Shown here: positions 40,001-48,471 of the stretch, in pieces
How the letters are laid out: each line of letters begins with the position of its first letter
Numbering within the stretch: the stretch's first letter is position 1
DNA from: Allosaccharopolyspora coralli
GTDB taxonomy: Bacteria; Actinomycetota; Actinomycetes; Mycobacteriales; Pseudonocardiaceae
Direction of reading: 5' to 3'
Assembly (NCBI RefSeq): GCF_009664835.1
Contig: NZ_CP045929.1
Span: forward strand, 1,550,001 to 1,614,000
DNA: 64,000 nucleotides
Made by a program: the position numbers and the translations under genes
Notes under the pieces: model-generated
Databases searched by the model: none
Told to the model about the DNA's origin: nothing
The model's input: only the letters and a program-made list of their open reading frames with translations

Positions 40001-40057
40001 GTGGAGCGAACGGCACTTTCACCTCGTCTGGTGGGGCGAAAGTGCCGTTCGCTCCAC
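40001..40057. repeat. Family 3 palindrome, copy 3
   Basis: GTGGAGCGAACGGCACTTTC (40001-40020) and its exact complement (40038-40057) form a perfect 20-base inverted repeat around 17 bases. The right arm ends 24 bases before the LacI start codon. Confidence 0.8.
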
Positions 40058-40080
40058 CGCTCGAAGTGGGGAGGACGGCG

Positions 40081-41097
40081 ATGACGGGCCTGGCGAGGAT
40101 CGCCGCCGAGGCCGGTGTGAGCGTCTCGACGGTGAGTCGGGTGCTCAACCGTAAGCCGGGTATCCACGACGAGACACGGAGGCGGGTGCTCGCGGCCCTG
40201 GACTCCATGCCGCACACCCCGCGGGGTGTCGGAGCGCTGCGTCGGACCGGGGTCGTCGGCCTGCTCGTCCCCGAACTGGCGAACCCGGTGTTCCCCGCGT
40301 TCGCCGAAGCGCTCGAATCCCGCGCCGCCCGGAAGGGGTACGCGTCGCTGCTGTGCAACACGCGGGCGGCGATGACCGAGGACGAGTACGTGTGCATGCT
40401 CAACGCACGCGGGGTCGAGGGCATGATCTTCGTCTCTCCCGAGATCGCCTCGCTCACTCGCGCCCGGAAAGGCGTGCCCGGTCGGTACCGCAGGCTCATG
40501 GCCGACGGCGTGCGGGTGGTGTTCGTCAATGGCGGCGCGCCGACCGTCGACGTGCCCGACGTCGCCATCGACGAGTATCTCGCCGGCTACACCGGAACCC
40601 GGCACCTGCTCGATCTCGGGCACCGGCGGATCGGCTTCGTCAGTGGTCCCGCGAGCGCGTTGGCGTCCCGCCTGAAACGGGACGGTTGGTCGGCGGCGCT
40701 GGACGAGGCCGGCGCCGCGTCGAGGCTGATCGCACACGACACGTTCAGTGCCGAAGGCGGCGCGCGGGCGATGGCCGAGCTTCTCGAGTCGTCCCGGCCG
40801 ACGGCAGTGCTCTGTTCCTCCGACGTCATGGCCTTCGGCGCGATACGACTGGCGGGCGAGCGGGGCTTGTCCGTTCCGGCGGACCTGTCGGTGGTCGGCT
40901 TCGACGACATTCCGCTCGCGGCCTACAGCCACCCGGCTCTGACCACGCTGGCCCAGCCGATCGACGAGATGGCCGCGGCTGCGGTCGACCAGCTCGCTCT
41001 GCTCCTCGATCCTGACGTGCCCGCCCTTCGCGGTCACGACCGCAGGTTCGCACCGAGCCTCGTCGTCCGGGAGTCCACCGCACCCCCGCGCGCCTGA
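40081..41097 (+). CDS. LacI family transcriptional regulator
   Basis: The 338-residue protein has the LacI DNA-binding helix-turn-helix (LARIAAEAGVSVSTVSRVLN, 4-23) and a periplasmic-binding-like effector domain (VVGLLVPELANPVFPAFAEAL onward, ending with VVGFDDIPLAAYSHPALTT). The family usually represses sugar-utilisation genes until a sugar binds. ATG 40081 follows GGGGAGGAC. Its place after the alpha-amylase gene suggests it controls that gene through the palindrome near 38390, and it may respond to maltose-like sugars. Confidence 0.93.
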   Translation: MTGLARIAAEAGVSVSTVSRVLNRKPGIHDETRRRVLAALDSMPHTPRGVGALRRTGVVGLLVPELANPVFPAFAEALESRAARKGYASLLCNTRAAMTEDEYVCMLNARGVEGMIFVSPEIASLTRARKGVPGRYRRLMADGVRVVFVNGGAPTVDVPDVAIDEYLAGYTGTRHLLDLGHRRIGFVSGPASALASRLKRDGWSAALDEAGAASRLIAHDTFSAEGGARAMAELLESSRPTAVLCSSDVMAFGAIRLAGERGLSVPADLSVVGFDDIPLAAYSHPALTTLAQPIDEMAAAAVDQLALLLDPDVPALRGHDRRFAPSLVVRESTAPPRA

Positions 41098-41114
41098 CCG
41101 GGCGTTGGGAACTG

Positions 41115-41308
41115 GCGGTTGCGCCCGTGGGCACGCCTCTCACGTGCCAGCCTGAGCAGGGTGAGAGGCTCCGGCGATCCAGTTCGTGCCTCGCAACACA
41201 GGGGTTCTCGCCGCGTACGGTCGGCGTGGACTCAAGAGGACCCCAACGCAGCGAGGCGCGAACTGGGCGGGCGGTACCGGACCCCTACCGAAGTTCCAAA
41301 ATGCGCTC
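41115..41308 (+). repeat. Family 1 repeat, copy R2
   Basis: Outer arms 41180-41194 and 41251-41265 pair over 15 bases with one G-U. Inner arms GGGGTTCTC (41201-41209) and GAGGACCCC (41236-41244) pair over 9 bases. The flanking blocks GAGGCTCCGGCG and GGCGGTACCGGACC match the other copies. It fills the gap between the convergent LacI and asnB genes. Confidence 0.8.
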
Positions 41309-43236
41309 TCAGAGCTTGACCGGGTAGTGCGGCTCGGGAACCTCCGGGGAGAGTCGTCCCTCGACGAAGATGCCGTGCCAGAGCATGAACACCAGCAGCG
41401 CCCACAGGCGCCGCGAGTGGTCCAGCACCCCGGAACGGTGCTCCTCGAGCATCTGCAGCACCGCGGTCTTGTTCAGGAGGTGATCCGTCTGGGACTGCTG
41501 GATGATGTTGCGCGCCCAGTCGTGCATCTCGTCGCGTAGCCAGTACCGGATCGGCACCGGGAACCCGAGCTTGCGCCGGTTCAGGACGTGCGGGGGCACG
41601 ATCTTCTCCAACCCCCGCCGCAACGCGTACTTGGTGGTCTCGGGAGTGATCTTCTGGTCCAGCGGAACGCCGCTGGCGACCTTGAACACCTCCGGGTCCA
41701 GGAACGGCACCCGCAGTTCCAGCGAGTTCGCCATGGTCACCTTGTCGGCCTTGACCAGGATGTCGCCGCGCAGCCAGGTGAACAGGTCCACGTGCTGCAT
41801 CCGGGTGACCGGGTCCCAGTTCTGCGACGTGCGGTACGGCTCCGCCGTGATGTCGGTGTGCGAGACACCGGGGTCGTAGCCACGCATCACCGCTCGCAGC
41901 TGGTCCTCCCGGAAGATGCGCGCGTTGCCGTAGTAACGCTCCTCCAGGCTCAGCGCGCCGCGACGCAGGAGGTCCTTGCCGCGCACGCCCTCCGGGATCG
42001 CCGTCGAGACCTTGCCCATCACCTTGCGCAGCGCACCCGGCACCCGCTCGAACGGGGCGAGGGACAGCGGCTCGCGGTAGATCGTGTAGCCGCCGAACAG
42101 CTCGTCGGCGCCCTCGCCGGAGAGCACGACCTTCACGTGCTGGCGGGCTTCCCTGGCGATGAACCACAACGGAACCAGTGCCGGGTCCGCCACCGGATCG
42201 TCGAGGTACCAGACGATCAGCGGCAGTGCCTCCATCATCTCCTCGGGCGTCACGGTGCGGACGACGTGCTTGACGCCGATCGCCGCCGCCGACTCCGCCG
42301 CCACGTCGACCTCCGAGTAGCCCTGCCGCTCGAAGCCCGTGGTGAAGGTGATGAGGTCCGGGTTGGCTCCTTGGCCAACGCCGCGATGGCCGTCGAGTCG
42401 ATCCCGCCGGAGAGGAACGCGCCGACGGTTACGTCGGCGCGCATGTGCTTGGCCACCGAGTCCCGCATGGCGTCGGCGATCTTCTCGTGCAGCGCGTCGG
42501 CCTGTGCCTCGCCGTCGACCGGGCGGGGCGAGAAGTTCGGCTGGAAGTAGCGCTCGGTGACGACTTTGCCGCCGGGGGAGAGGGTGAACGACGTGCCCGA
42601 CTCGATGCGGCGGATGCCGCTGTGCAGCGATTCCGGCTCCGGCACGTACTGCAACTGCAGGTAGTGCTGCATCGCGCGGTGGTCGAGCTCCTCCGGGAGG
42701 CCCAGGGTCGTCGACAGGCTCAGGAGGCTCTTCTTCTCGCTGGCGAACGCCACCCCGTGCGGGCCGTGTGCGTAGTACAGCGGCTTGATGCCGAAGGGGT
42801 CGCGCGCCCCGAAGACCACTTTGCGCTCGGTGTCCCAGATCAGGAACGCGAACATGCCCCGCAGCTGCCCGAGCATCCCGGTACCGAGGTGGTGGTAGGC
42901 GGCGACGATCGTCTCGATGTCCCCGTCGGTGTTGAACCGCGCGCCGTACCGTTCGACCAGGTCGGCCCGCAGTTCCAAGTAGTTGTAGATCTCACCGTTG
43001 CCGAGGATGGCGTAGCGCTGCGGGTTCTCCGGCGGACCCCACACCAGCGGCTGGTGCGCGTGTTCGAGGTCGATGATCGACAGCCGGTTGAAGCCGAAGA
43101 CCACCTCGCCGCCGTGCCAGGTGTCGCTCTCGTCCGGTCCTCGGTGCCGCTGACAGGGCAGCGCGTTGGCTACCGCTGTGACGGAGTGACCGGCGTTCTC
43201 TTCGGTGGGACAGACCAGTCCAAGCAGGCCGCACAC
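41309..43236 (-). pseudogene. asnB: asnB (asparagine synthase, glutamine-hydrolysing) with a one-base frameshift
   Basis: Two overlapping reading frames together encode a complete class II amidotransferase-synthetase. The first (from GTG 43236) has the catalytic Cys2 (MCGLLGLV), the glutaminase domain and the P-loop AFLSGGIDSTAI. The second carries the rest of the synthetase domain to LSPEVPEPHYPVKL. The frame changes near 42366-42369, where AAGGAGCCAACC would read Lys-Glu-Ala-Asn-Pro-Asp if one G or C were restored. Restoring it makes 1929 bases, an intact 642-residue protein. No slippery heptamer is seen. The mycobacterial/corynebacterial homologues (AsnB/LtsA) amidate diaminopimelate in peptidoglycan. 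A sequencing error or a recent mutation are both possible. Confidence 0.88.
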
Positions 43237-43651
43237 GTGTCTGGTGCACCTCTCGTCTCGGCGGGCGGGGCGCCCACTCGTACTCGCCGGGCGGTCGCCA
43301 GCGAGCTCGGGCGGCGGCGTCGGCGCCCACGGTGGGGCAGGGCGCGCCCAGTATCGGGCATGCCTCCGCGGGCGCGCAGGCGGGCACGCCCTTCGCGTGT
43401 CGGACGCCCCGTGAGGCATCGCCGGTGGTGATCGAGCGCGGCGCTCGGAGTGATCGGGCGCGGTCGCGGTCGCGCGGGTGTGCGCCGGGATGAGAGGGCT
43501 GTCACGATCGTCGAAATCGTGCGACCCCGGAGCAGTATGACGGCTACTGCTGGGCTAGGCTCCCCGCAGAATTCCGGCGACCGGCGGGCCGTCCCCGTAG
43601 GCGCGACGCGGGTCCCGGTGAATGATTTTCGCATCGAGGAGGCGTCGCGCA
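43237..43651. other. Divergent regulatory gap between asnB and ctaC
   Basis: The 415-base gap has no supported gene. It contains the inverted repeat CACGAT (43503-43508) and ATCGTG (43516-43521) and a possible ctaC -10 element TAGGCT (43556-43561). The rest shows nothing recognisable; open frames across it are GC-driven. Confidence 0.5.
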
Positions 43652-44575
43652 GTGGGCCTGAGCGAGAGGACCCGAGTGCCACGGCCGATCAAGGTCGCCG
43701 GGCTCGTCGGCCTGGTGGGGATCGCGGCCACTGGCTGCACGACCGAGGAGGTCCTGCGGTTCGGCTGGCCGGACGGCGTCACTCCGCAGGCCGATTCGAT
43801 GCGCTTGTTGTGGACGTGGTCGGTCATCGCGGCGCTGGCCGTCGGTGTGCTGGTGTGGGGTCTGATCTTTTGGTCCGTGGCCTTCCACCGGAAGAAGAGC
43901 GAGCAGCTGCCCCGGCAGTTCCAGTACAACCTGCCGCTGGAGATCGTCTATACCGCGGTCCCGTTCGTGATGGTCGTGGTGTTGTTCTACTTCACGGCCA
44001 CCACCCAGAACTACGTGCTGGCCGAGGAACAGGATCCCGACGAGACGGTCAACGTCGTCGGCTTCCAGTGGAACTGGGAGTTCAACTACCCCGGCTACCA
44101 GACGCCGGACGGTCAGCAGGTGCGCACCGTCGGCAGCAGCTCGGAGATCCCGCTGCTGGTGCTGCCGACCGACCGTACGATCCAGTACAACCTCAGCTCG
44201 ACCGACGTCATCCACTCGTTCTTCGTGCCGGAGTTCAACTTCAAGCGGGACACCTTCCCGTACCCGGAGAAGAACAACCAGGACAACACCTTCTCCAACA
44301 CGATCGACCAAGAGGGTTCGTTCGTCGGCCGCTGCGCCGAGCTGTGCGGCACGTACCACTCGATGATGAACTTCGAGGTGCGGGCGCTCTCGCCGGACAA
44401 GTTCGACCGGTACATGCAGCTGCGGACCCAGAACAACCCGGCCACCGGCGCTCCGTACACGGCGGCCGAGGCGCTCCAGAACATGAACTGTGGTGAGCTG
44501 TGCAGCCCGCGTGCGGTGACGGGCGTCCCGTTCGACACCGACCGCACCTCCGGCGAAGCGAGCGGCGGTCAGTAG
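43652..44575 (+). CDS. ctaC: Cytochrome c oxidase subunit II (aa3 type)
   Basis: The 307-residue lipoprotein has a signal peptide with lipobox GIAATGC (Cys29), two transmembrane helices, and a periplasmic cupredoxin domain with the CuA site RCAELCGTYHSMMNF (Cys about 229 and 233, His 237, Met 240). It accepts electrons from the bcc complex and passes them to haem a. A C-terminal NCGELCSPRAVTG segment has two further cysteines. GTG 43652 follows GAGGAGGC. It heads the ctaC-ctaF pair and acts with CtaE and CtaD (subunit I is not in this window). Confidence 0.96.
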   Translation: MGLSERTRVPRPIKVAGLVGLVGIAATGCTTEEVLRFGWPDGVTPQADSMRLLWTWSVIAALAVGVLVWGLIFWSVAFHRKKSEQLPRQFQYNLPLEIVYTAVPFVMVVVLFYFTATTQNYVLAEEQDPDETVNVVGFQWNWEFNYPGYQTPDGQQVRTVGSSSEIPLLVLPTDRTIQYNLSSTDVIHSFFVPEFNFKRDTFPYPEKNNQDNTFSNTIDQEGSFVGRCAELCGTYHSMMNFEVRALSPDKFDRYMQLRTQNNPATGAPYTAAEALQNMNCGELCSPRAVTGVPFDTDRTSGEASGGQ

Positions 44576-44674
44576 CAGCAAAGCCCTGACGGGCGGAGAA
44601 CATCGGTACGCCCTGCCGGGCGGCGAACGGAGAACGCGAGCCCGGCGCGGGCATGCGGTGAGAGCGAGGAACCC

Positions 44675-45073
44675 ATGAAGGTCGAAGCGAAGATCTTCAA
44701 CGTCATTACCGTCTTCTTCTTTGTCTCGGCACTCGTCTACGGCCTGTGGTCTCGGGAGCCCGTGGGCACGGTCGCGCTGATCCTGGTCGGCGCCCTGTCG
44801 TTGTTGATCGGCAGCTACTTCGAGTTCGTCGCGCGCCGCATCGAACCGCGCCCCGAGGACAATCCTGACGCGGAGATCAGCGACGGCGCCGGTGACCTGG
44901 GCTTCTTCAGCCCCGGCAGCTACTGGCCCCTCGGGCTCGCCGCCGCTGCCGCCTTCGCCGGACTGGCGCTGGCGTTCTTCCACGCGTGGATGATCGTGCT
45001 GTCCGTCGGTGCGTTGTTGATCACAATCGCGGGTCTGGTCTTCGAGTACCACACGGGTCCCGACCACGAGTGA
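44675..45073 (+). CDS. ctaF: Cytochrome c oxidase subunit IV (actinobacterial)
   Basis: The 132-residue protein has four transmembrane helices in two pairs separated by a polar loop (about residues 50-76) and matches the actinobacterial subunit IV, CtaF. Typical start MKVEAKIFNVITVFFF and end FEYHTGPDHE are present. It is part of the aa3 oxidase in the bcc-aa3 supercomplex. It starts 99 nt after ctaC and is followed by a strong terminator. Confidence 0.94.
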   Translation: MKVEAKIFNVITVFFFVSALVYGLWSREPVGTVALILVGALSLLIGSYFEFVARRIEPRPEDNPDAEISDGAGDLGFFSPGSYWPLGLAAAAAFAGLALAFFHAWMIVLSVGALLITIAGLVFEYHTGPDHE

Positions 45074-45120
45074 TCCGCGCGCTCGGCGATGGCCGGCCGA
45101 GCTGCTCTCCGGGATATCTG

Positions 45121-45166
45121 GGCACGGCACACCCCCTTTCGGCGGCTGTGCCGTGCCGATCTTTTC
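45121..45166 (+). terminator. Terminator after ctaC-ctaF
   Basis: GGCACGGCACA (45121-45131) pairs perfectly with TGTGCCGTGCC (45147-45157), followed by GATCTTTTCT. The stem and T-rich tail form an intrinsic terminator about 50 bases after ctaF. Confidence 0.85.
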
Positions 45167-45215
45167 TCTAGTGTCGGTTCGGCAGTGACCGGCACAGAGA
45201 AATGGATAACTGGGG

Positions 45216-46811
45216 ATGACGCGACGAAGTACTTCGCGCGCCGCTGCGGCGTGGGTGACGACGGTGTTGATGACCGGTCTGGTCGCGGGCTCGGGGGTCG
45301 CGACGGCTGAACGCCCGGTGGCGCCGATGGGTACCAACGGCGCCGAAGCGCCGCAGCTGGGGTGGGGACCCTGTGCCGACGCACCCGGCTACGAGTGCGC
45401 CACCGCCGAGGTGCCGCTGTCGTATCGGGATCCGGGCGGTCAGACGATCCGGCTCGCGGTGGGCAAGCTGCCCGCTACGGACCAGGAGAACAAGATCGGC
45501 ACGATCTTCTACAACCCCGGTGGTCCGGGCGGGCCCGGCAGGATCCCACCGGCGATCACCGAAGGTCTGCACGAGAAGTTCGACATCGTCGGCTTCGATC
45601 CTCGTGGCGTCGGCGCCAGCACGGGCCTGCGGTGTCTGACACCGGAGCAGGAGAGTGCGATCGGGACGTTCCCGGTGACCCCGCGACAGGAGCAAGAGAT
45701 CGTCGCCGCCGCCGAAGCGGCCTCGGAGACCTGCGCGGACTCGGCGGGACCGTTGCTGCACCACATGTCGACGGCGAACGTCGCCAGGGACATGGACCTG
45801 CTACGGGAAGCGGTGGGCGAGGAACAGACCAACTACTACGGCGTCTCCTATGGCACGCATCTCGGTGCGGTCTACGCGAATCTGTTCCCGGACCGGGTGC
45901 GAGCGATGACCATCGACTCGGCTCTGGATCCGGTGGAGTGGACCACCGGCTACCCGGGCGAACAGTTCACGCCGATGAGCTACCGGCTCGGCAGCGCCGA
46001 CGGCGCTCAGCGAGCGCTGGGCGCCTTTTTCGCGGAATGTCAGCGTGACGAACGGTGCGCGTTCCGGGCCCCGGGAGAGGACCTGCAGGCCAAGTACGAC
46101 GAGGTCCTCGACCGGTTGCTGGAGCGGCCGGTGCAGATCGTGCCCCCGGGCGGAAGCGAGCCGATGGAGATCACGTACCAGGTCGCGGTGCAGTCGACCC
46201 TGGGTGCGTTGTACAACGCGGCGAACGCGCCGATGCTCGCCGACTTTCTGCAGACGCTGCACCAGCAGACACGTCCGGAGGCGGCCGGCGAGGGCCCGCC
46301 GCCGGTGGTGGCCGTTCCCGACCCGGCACCACGTCCGGGTTTCGCGCCGCAGACGCATCTCGGTGTGGAACAGTCGTTGAGCGTGCTCTGCGCCGAGACG
46401 AGTAACCCGGCGAATCCCTACGAGTGGGGGCGCTACGCTCGGAAGGCCGACGAGACCGCACGCGGGTTCGGTTCCTCGTGGACGTACCTGAGCCTGCCGT
46501 GCGCGACATGGCCGTCGAAGGACGTCGACCGGTACGCCGGTCCCTGGGACCGGCAGACGGCGAATCCCATCCTGACCATCGGCAACAGCCTGGGCGACCC
46601 CGCTACACCGTATGAGGACACGGTGGCGATCACCGAGATGCTCTCCGACGCCCGCCTGCTCACGCTCGACACCTTCGGACACGGTGCTCTGCGGCAGAGT
46701 GTCTGCGTCGACGACGCCATGAATCGGTACTTCGAGACCGGCGAGCTCCCGAAGGAGGGCGCGGTGTGCACTCCTGATCGGAGTCCCTTCGACCCGGCAC
46801 CGCAGCCCTGA
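45216..46811 (+). CDS. Secreted alpha/beta hydrolase, TAP-like (S33) peptidase
   Basis: The 531-residue protein starts with a signal peptide (cleavage after about residue 31). The alpha/beta-hydrolase core has an oxyanion region NPGGPGGPG, the nucleophile Ser in GVSYGTHLG (about 212), a C-terminal Asp in LGDPATPYE (about 460) and His in GHGALRQS (about 489). The C-terminal end matches the TAP-like domain of streptomycete tripeptidyl aminopeptidases. Such enzymes release short peptides from secreted proteins. The lack of Tat or lipobox motifs suggests Sec export and release. Confidence 0.9.
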   Translation: MTRRSTSRAAAAWVTTVLMTGLVAGSGVATAERPVAPMGTNGAEAPQLGWGPCADAPGYECATAEVPLSYRDPGGQTIRLAVGKLPATDQENKIGTIFYNPGGPGGPGRIPPAITEGLHEKFDIVGFDPRGVGASTGLRCLTPEQESAIGTFPVTPRQEQEIVAAAEAASETCADSAGPLLHHMSTANVARDMDLLREAVGEEQTNYYGVSYGTHLGAVYANLFPDRVRAMTIDSALDPVEWTTGYPGEQFTPMSYRLGSADGAQRALGAFFAECQRDERCAFRAPGEDLQAKYDEVLDRLLERPVQIVPPGGSEPMEITYQVAVQSTLGALYNAANAPMLADFLQTLHQQTRPEAAGEGPPPVVAVPDPAPRPGFAPQTHLGVEQSLSVLCAETSNPANPYEWGRYARKADETARGFGSSWTYLSLPCATWPSKDVDRYAGPWDRQTANPILTIGNSLGDPATPYEDTVAITEMLSDARLLTLDTFGHGALRQSVCVDDAMNRYFETGELPKEGAVCTPDRSPFDPAPQP

Positions 46812-46836
46812 GCGGTTGCGCGGTTGGTTGGCGGAA

Positions 46837-46975
46837 TCTCACCTCGCGGCCACGACGACGCTGTCCTCGCCGGTCGCGAGGTGAGAACTTGCGGGTGGCC
46901 GGCCTGCGTACGGGCGGAGAACCTGCCGGGTGCAGCGTGCCTGACCGCAACACGCAACCGCGCGACCAAGGGTCA
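46837..46975. repeat. Family 2 repeat, copy A
   Basis: TCTCACCTCGCGGCC (46837-46851) pairs with GGTCGCGAGGTGAGA (46872-46886) with one G-T pair. The loop holds GACGCTGTCCTCGCC and the downstream part GTGCCTGACCGCAA, both shared with copy B at 32970-33125. It lies between convergent genes. Confidence 0.75.
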
Positions 46976-47791
46976 GCCGAGGTGGTCGTTCGCTCCGCTG
47001 ACCCAGTCGACGTAGCGATCCGCCGAACGCCGCACGGAAGTTTTCGCGTCGGTGTGAACCGAGCGCCCCGTCAGGCCGTGCAAGCGGCCGAACTCGAACG
47101 GTTCGAGGCGGTCGACGATCTGCCGGACCAGTCCGACCGACAGCGGGATCTGGTTCGGGTAGCTGCGCATGAAGGTCACCCAGCCCGCGTCGGCGACGGG
47201 CATGATCATGTCCCCGCTGAGTACCGTGCCCTCGCCGTGCGTGACATGCGCGACCATCCCGCCCGGGAAGTGACCACCCACCTCGACCAGCGTGACGCCC
47301 GGCAGGATTTCGCAGTTGCCGTGGGTACTGTGCAGGACCGGGTCGTTCCGCTGCACCCACTCCCGGTCGCGTGCGTTGACGAGAACCGGCACTCCGCCGA
47401 GGTGGTGGCTCCAGCTCACCTGCGAGCCGTACATGTGCGGGTGACTGGCCACGATCACCGAAGCACCACCGAGCTGCTCGACGGTGGTCGTCAGCGGCTC
47501 GTCCAGGTGATTCGGCGGATCCCACAGGAGATTCCCGTGCGGTGTCTGCACGAGAAACGTCCGCTGGCCGATGGCGAAGCCGGGACTCCGGGACAGTCGG
47601 TGGACGCCGGGGTCGACTTCCTCGTGCACCAGCTCGTGCGGTTCGGCGGCCAGCTCCCGCAGCGTGGTCCACCACTGGCCGGTTTCCGGCACCCACTGCC
47701 GTTCGTCCGTACAGATCAGGCAGTTTCGACTCGGTGGGCGTTCGGACTCGGGATGTTCGACGCCACAGGTACCGCAGATCCAGATCGTCAT
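46973..47791 (-). CDS. MBL-fold hydrolase with N-terminal zinc ribbon
   Basis: The 272-residue protein begins with a zinc-ribbon-like segment: Cys pair in CGTCG (about 6-9) and another in CLICTDERQWV (about 25-28). A metallo-beta-lactamase fold follows. The usual HxHxDH motif is replaced by SHPHMYGS, while the later EVGGHFPGG histidine and SGDMIM aspartate are kept. So metal binding is altered, and it may be a binding protein or a distinct hydrolase. ATG 47791 is the start closest to the first conserved residues. No substrate can be assigned. Confidence 0.82.
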   Translation of the reverse strand: MTIWICGTCGVEHPESERPPSRNCLICTDERQWVPETGQWWTTLRELAAEPHELVHEEVDPGVHRLSRSPGFAIGQRTFLVQTPHGNLLWDPPNHLDEPLTTTVEQLGGASVIVASHPHMYGSQVSWSHHLGGVPVLVNARDREWVQRNDPVLHSTHGNCEILPGVTLVEVGGHFPGGMVAHVTHGEGTVLSGDMIMPVADAGWVTFMRSYPNQIPLSVGLVRQIVDRLEPFEFGRLHGLTGRSVHTDAKTSVRRSADRYVDWVSGANDHLG

Positions 47792-47913
47792 GACGGTCAG
47801 CTTCCACCTTCCAGCGAACTGGAGGTCAAGCATGGGCTTCGACCGGTATTCGGCGCGTGCCGGCACCCACCGACTAGGATCTTCACCGCAGCGTCGCACA
47901 CAGGAGGTTCGCC

Positions 47914-48195
47914 GTGATCACCGCGATCGTGATGATTCAGACCGCCGCGGATCGGCTCACCGAGGCCGCCCAGGAGGTCGCCGATCTCGACGGCGTCGCG
48001 GAGGTGTACTCCTGCGCCGGGGACGTGGATCTCATCGCGATCCTGCGGGTCACCGACCACGAGGAGATCGCCGACATTGTGCCCGGCCGGATCAACAAGG
48101 TCGCAGGCGTCGTCGACACCGACACCCACATCGCGTTCCGCTCGTACTCCCGCAGCGACACCGAGGCCACGTTCTCCATCGGTCTCGAGGAATGA
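47914..48195 (+). CDS. Stand-alone Lrp/AsnC effector (RAM) domain protein
   Basis: The 93-residue protein is the ligand-binding RAM domain of Lrp/AsnC regulators without the DNA-binding part: VMIQTAADRLTEAAQEVADLDGVAEVYSCAGDVDLIAILRV and the end DTHIAFRSYSR. Such single-domain proteins form oligomers and sense amino acids. GTG 47914 follows AGGAGG. It is divergent from the MBL gene and convergent with trpD. Confidence 0.93.
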   Translation: MITAIVMIQTAADRLTEAAQEVADLDGVAEVYSCAGDVDLIAILRVTDHEEIADIVPGRINKVAGVVDTDTHIAFRSYSRSDTEATFSIGLEE

Positions 48196-48202
48196 GGCTG
48201 AG

Positions 48203-48425
48203 AACTCCCGTCAGAAGGTGTTGCTCGGTGGGTCGGGTGGAGACACGTCAGCGCCGTCCTCGCTGCGGGATCGGTTCTCCAGTAGCAAGCTAAGCGGCGA
48301 ACCGCTGTCCTCGCGAGGAGGGCGTTGAGAACCTGACGGAGCTCGTGCTGCGTCCGTGGCGGTTCCGCCGCTGACGCGACGACGACCGCTCATTCCGCAA
48401 GGTGCGGTTCGGCTACGGAACCACC
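48203..48425. repeat. Divergent family 2-like intergenic element, copy C
   Basis: The segment contains CCGCTGTCCTCGCGAGGAGGG followed by GTTGAGAACCTGACGG, resembling the CGCTGTCCTCGCC...GAGGTGAGAAC core of copies A and B. A hairpin CGGTTC...GAACCG (48273-48305) precedes it. It lies in the gap between convergent Lrp-like and trpD genes. The match is weaker than between A and B. Confidence 0.45.
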
Positions 48426-48471
48426 CGGCAGAACAACCCGCGCACCCCTCTTGGTCTGACCCGCGCAGCTG

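Noticed and set aside
42340-42400. Programmed ribosomal frameshifting in asnB
   Set aside because: There is no X-XXY-YYZ slippery heptamer or strong downstream structure at the break, so mutation or sequencing error is simpler.
43544-45337. A 597-residue minus-strand frame over ctaC-ctaF
   Set aside because: It overlaps two well-supported oxidase genes and their terminator, and has no recognisable domain.
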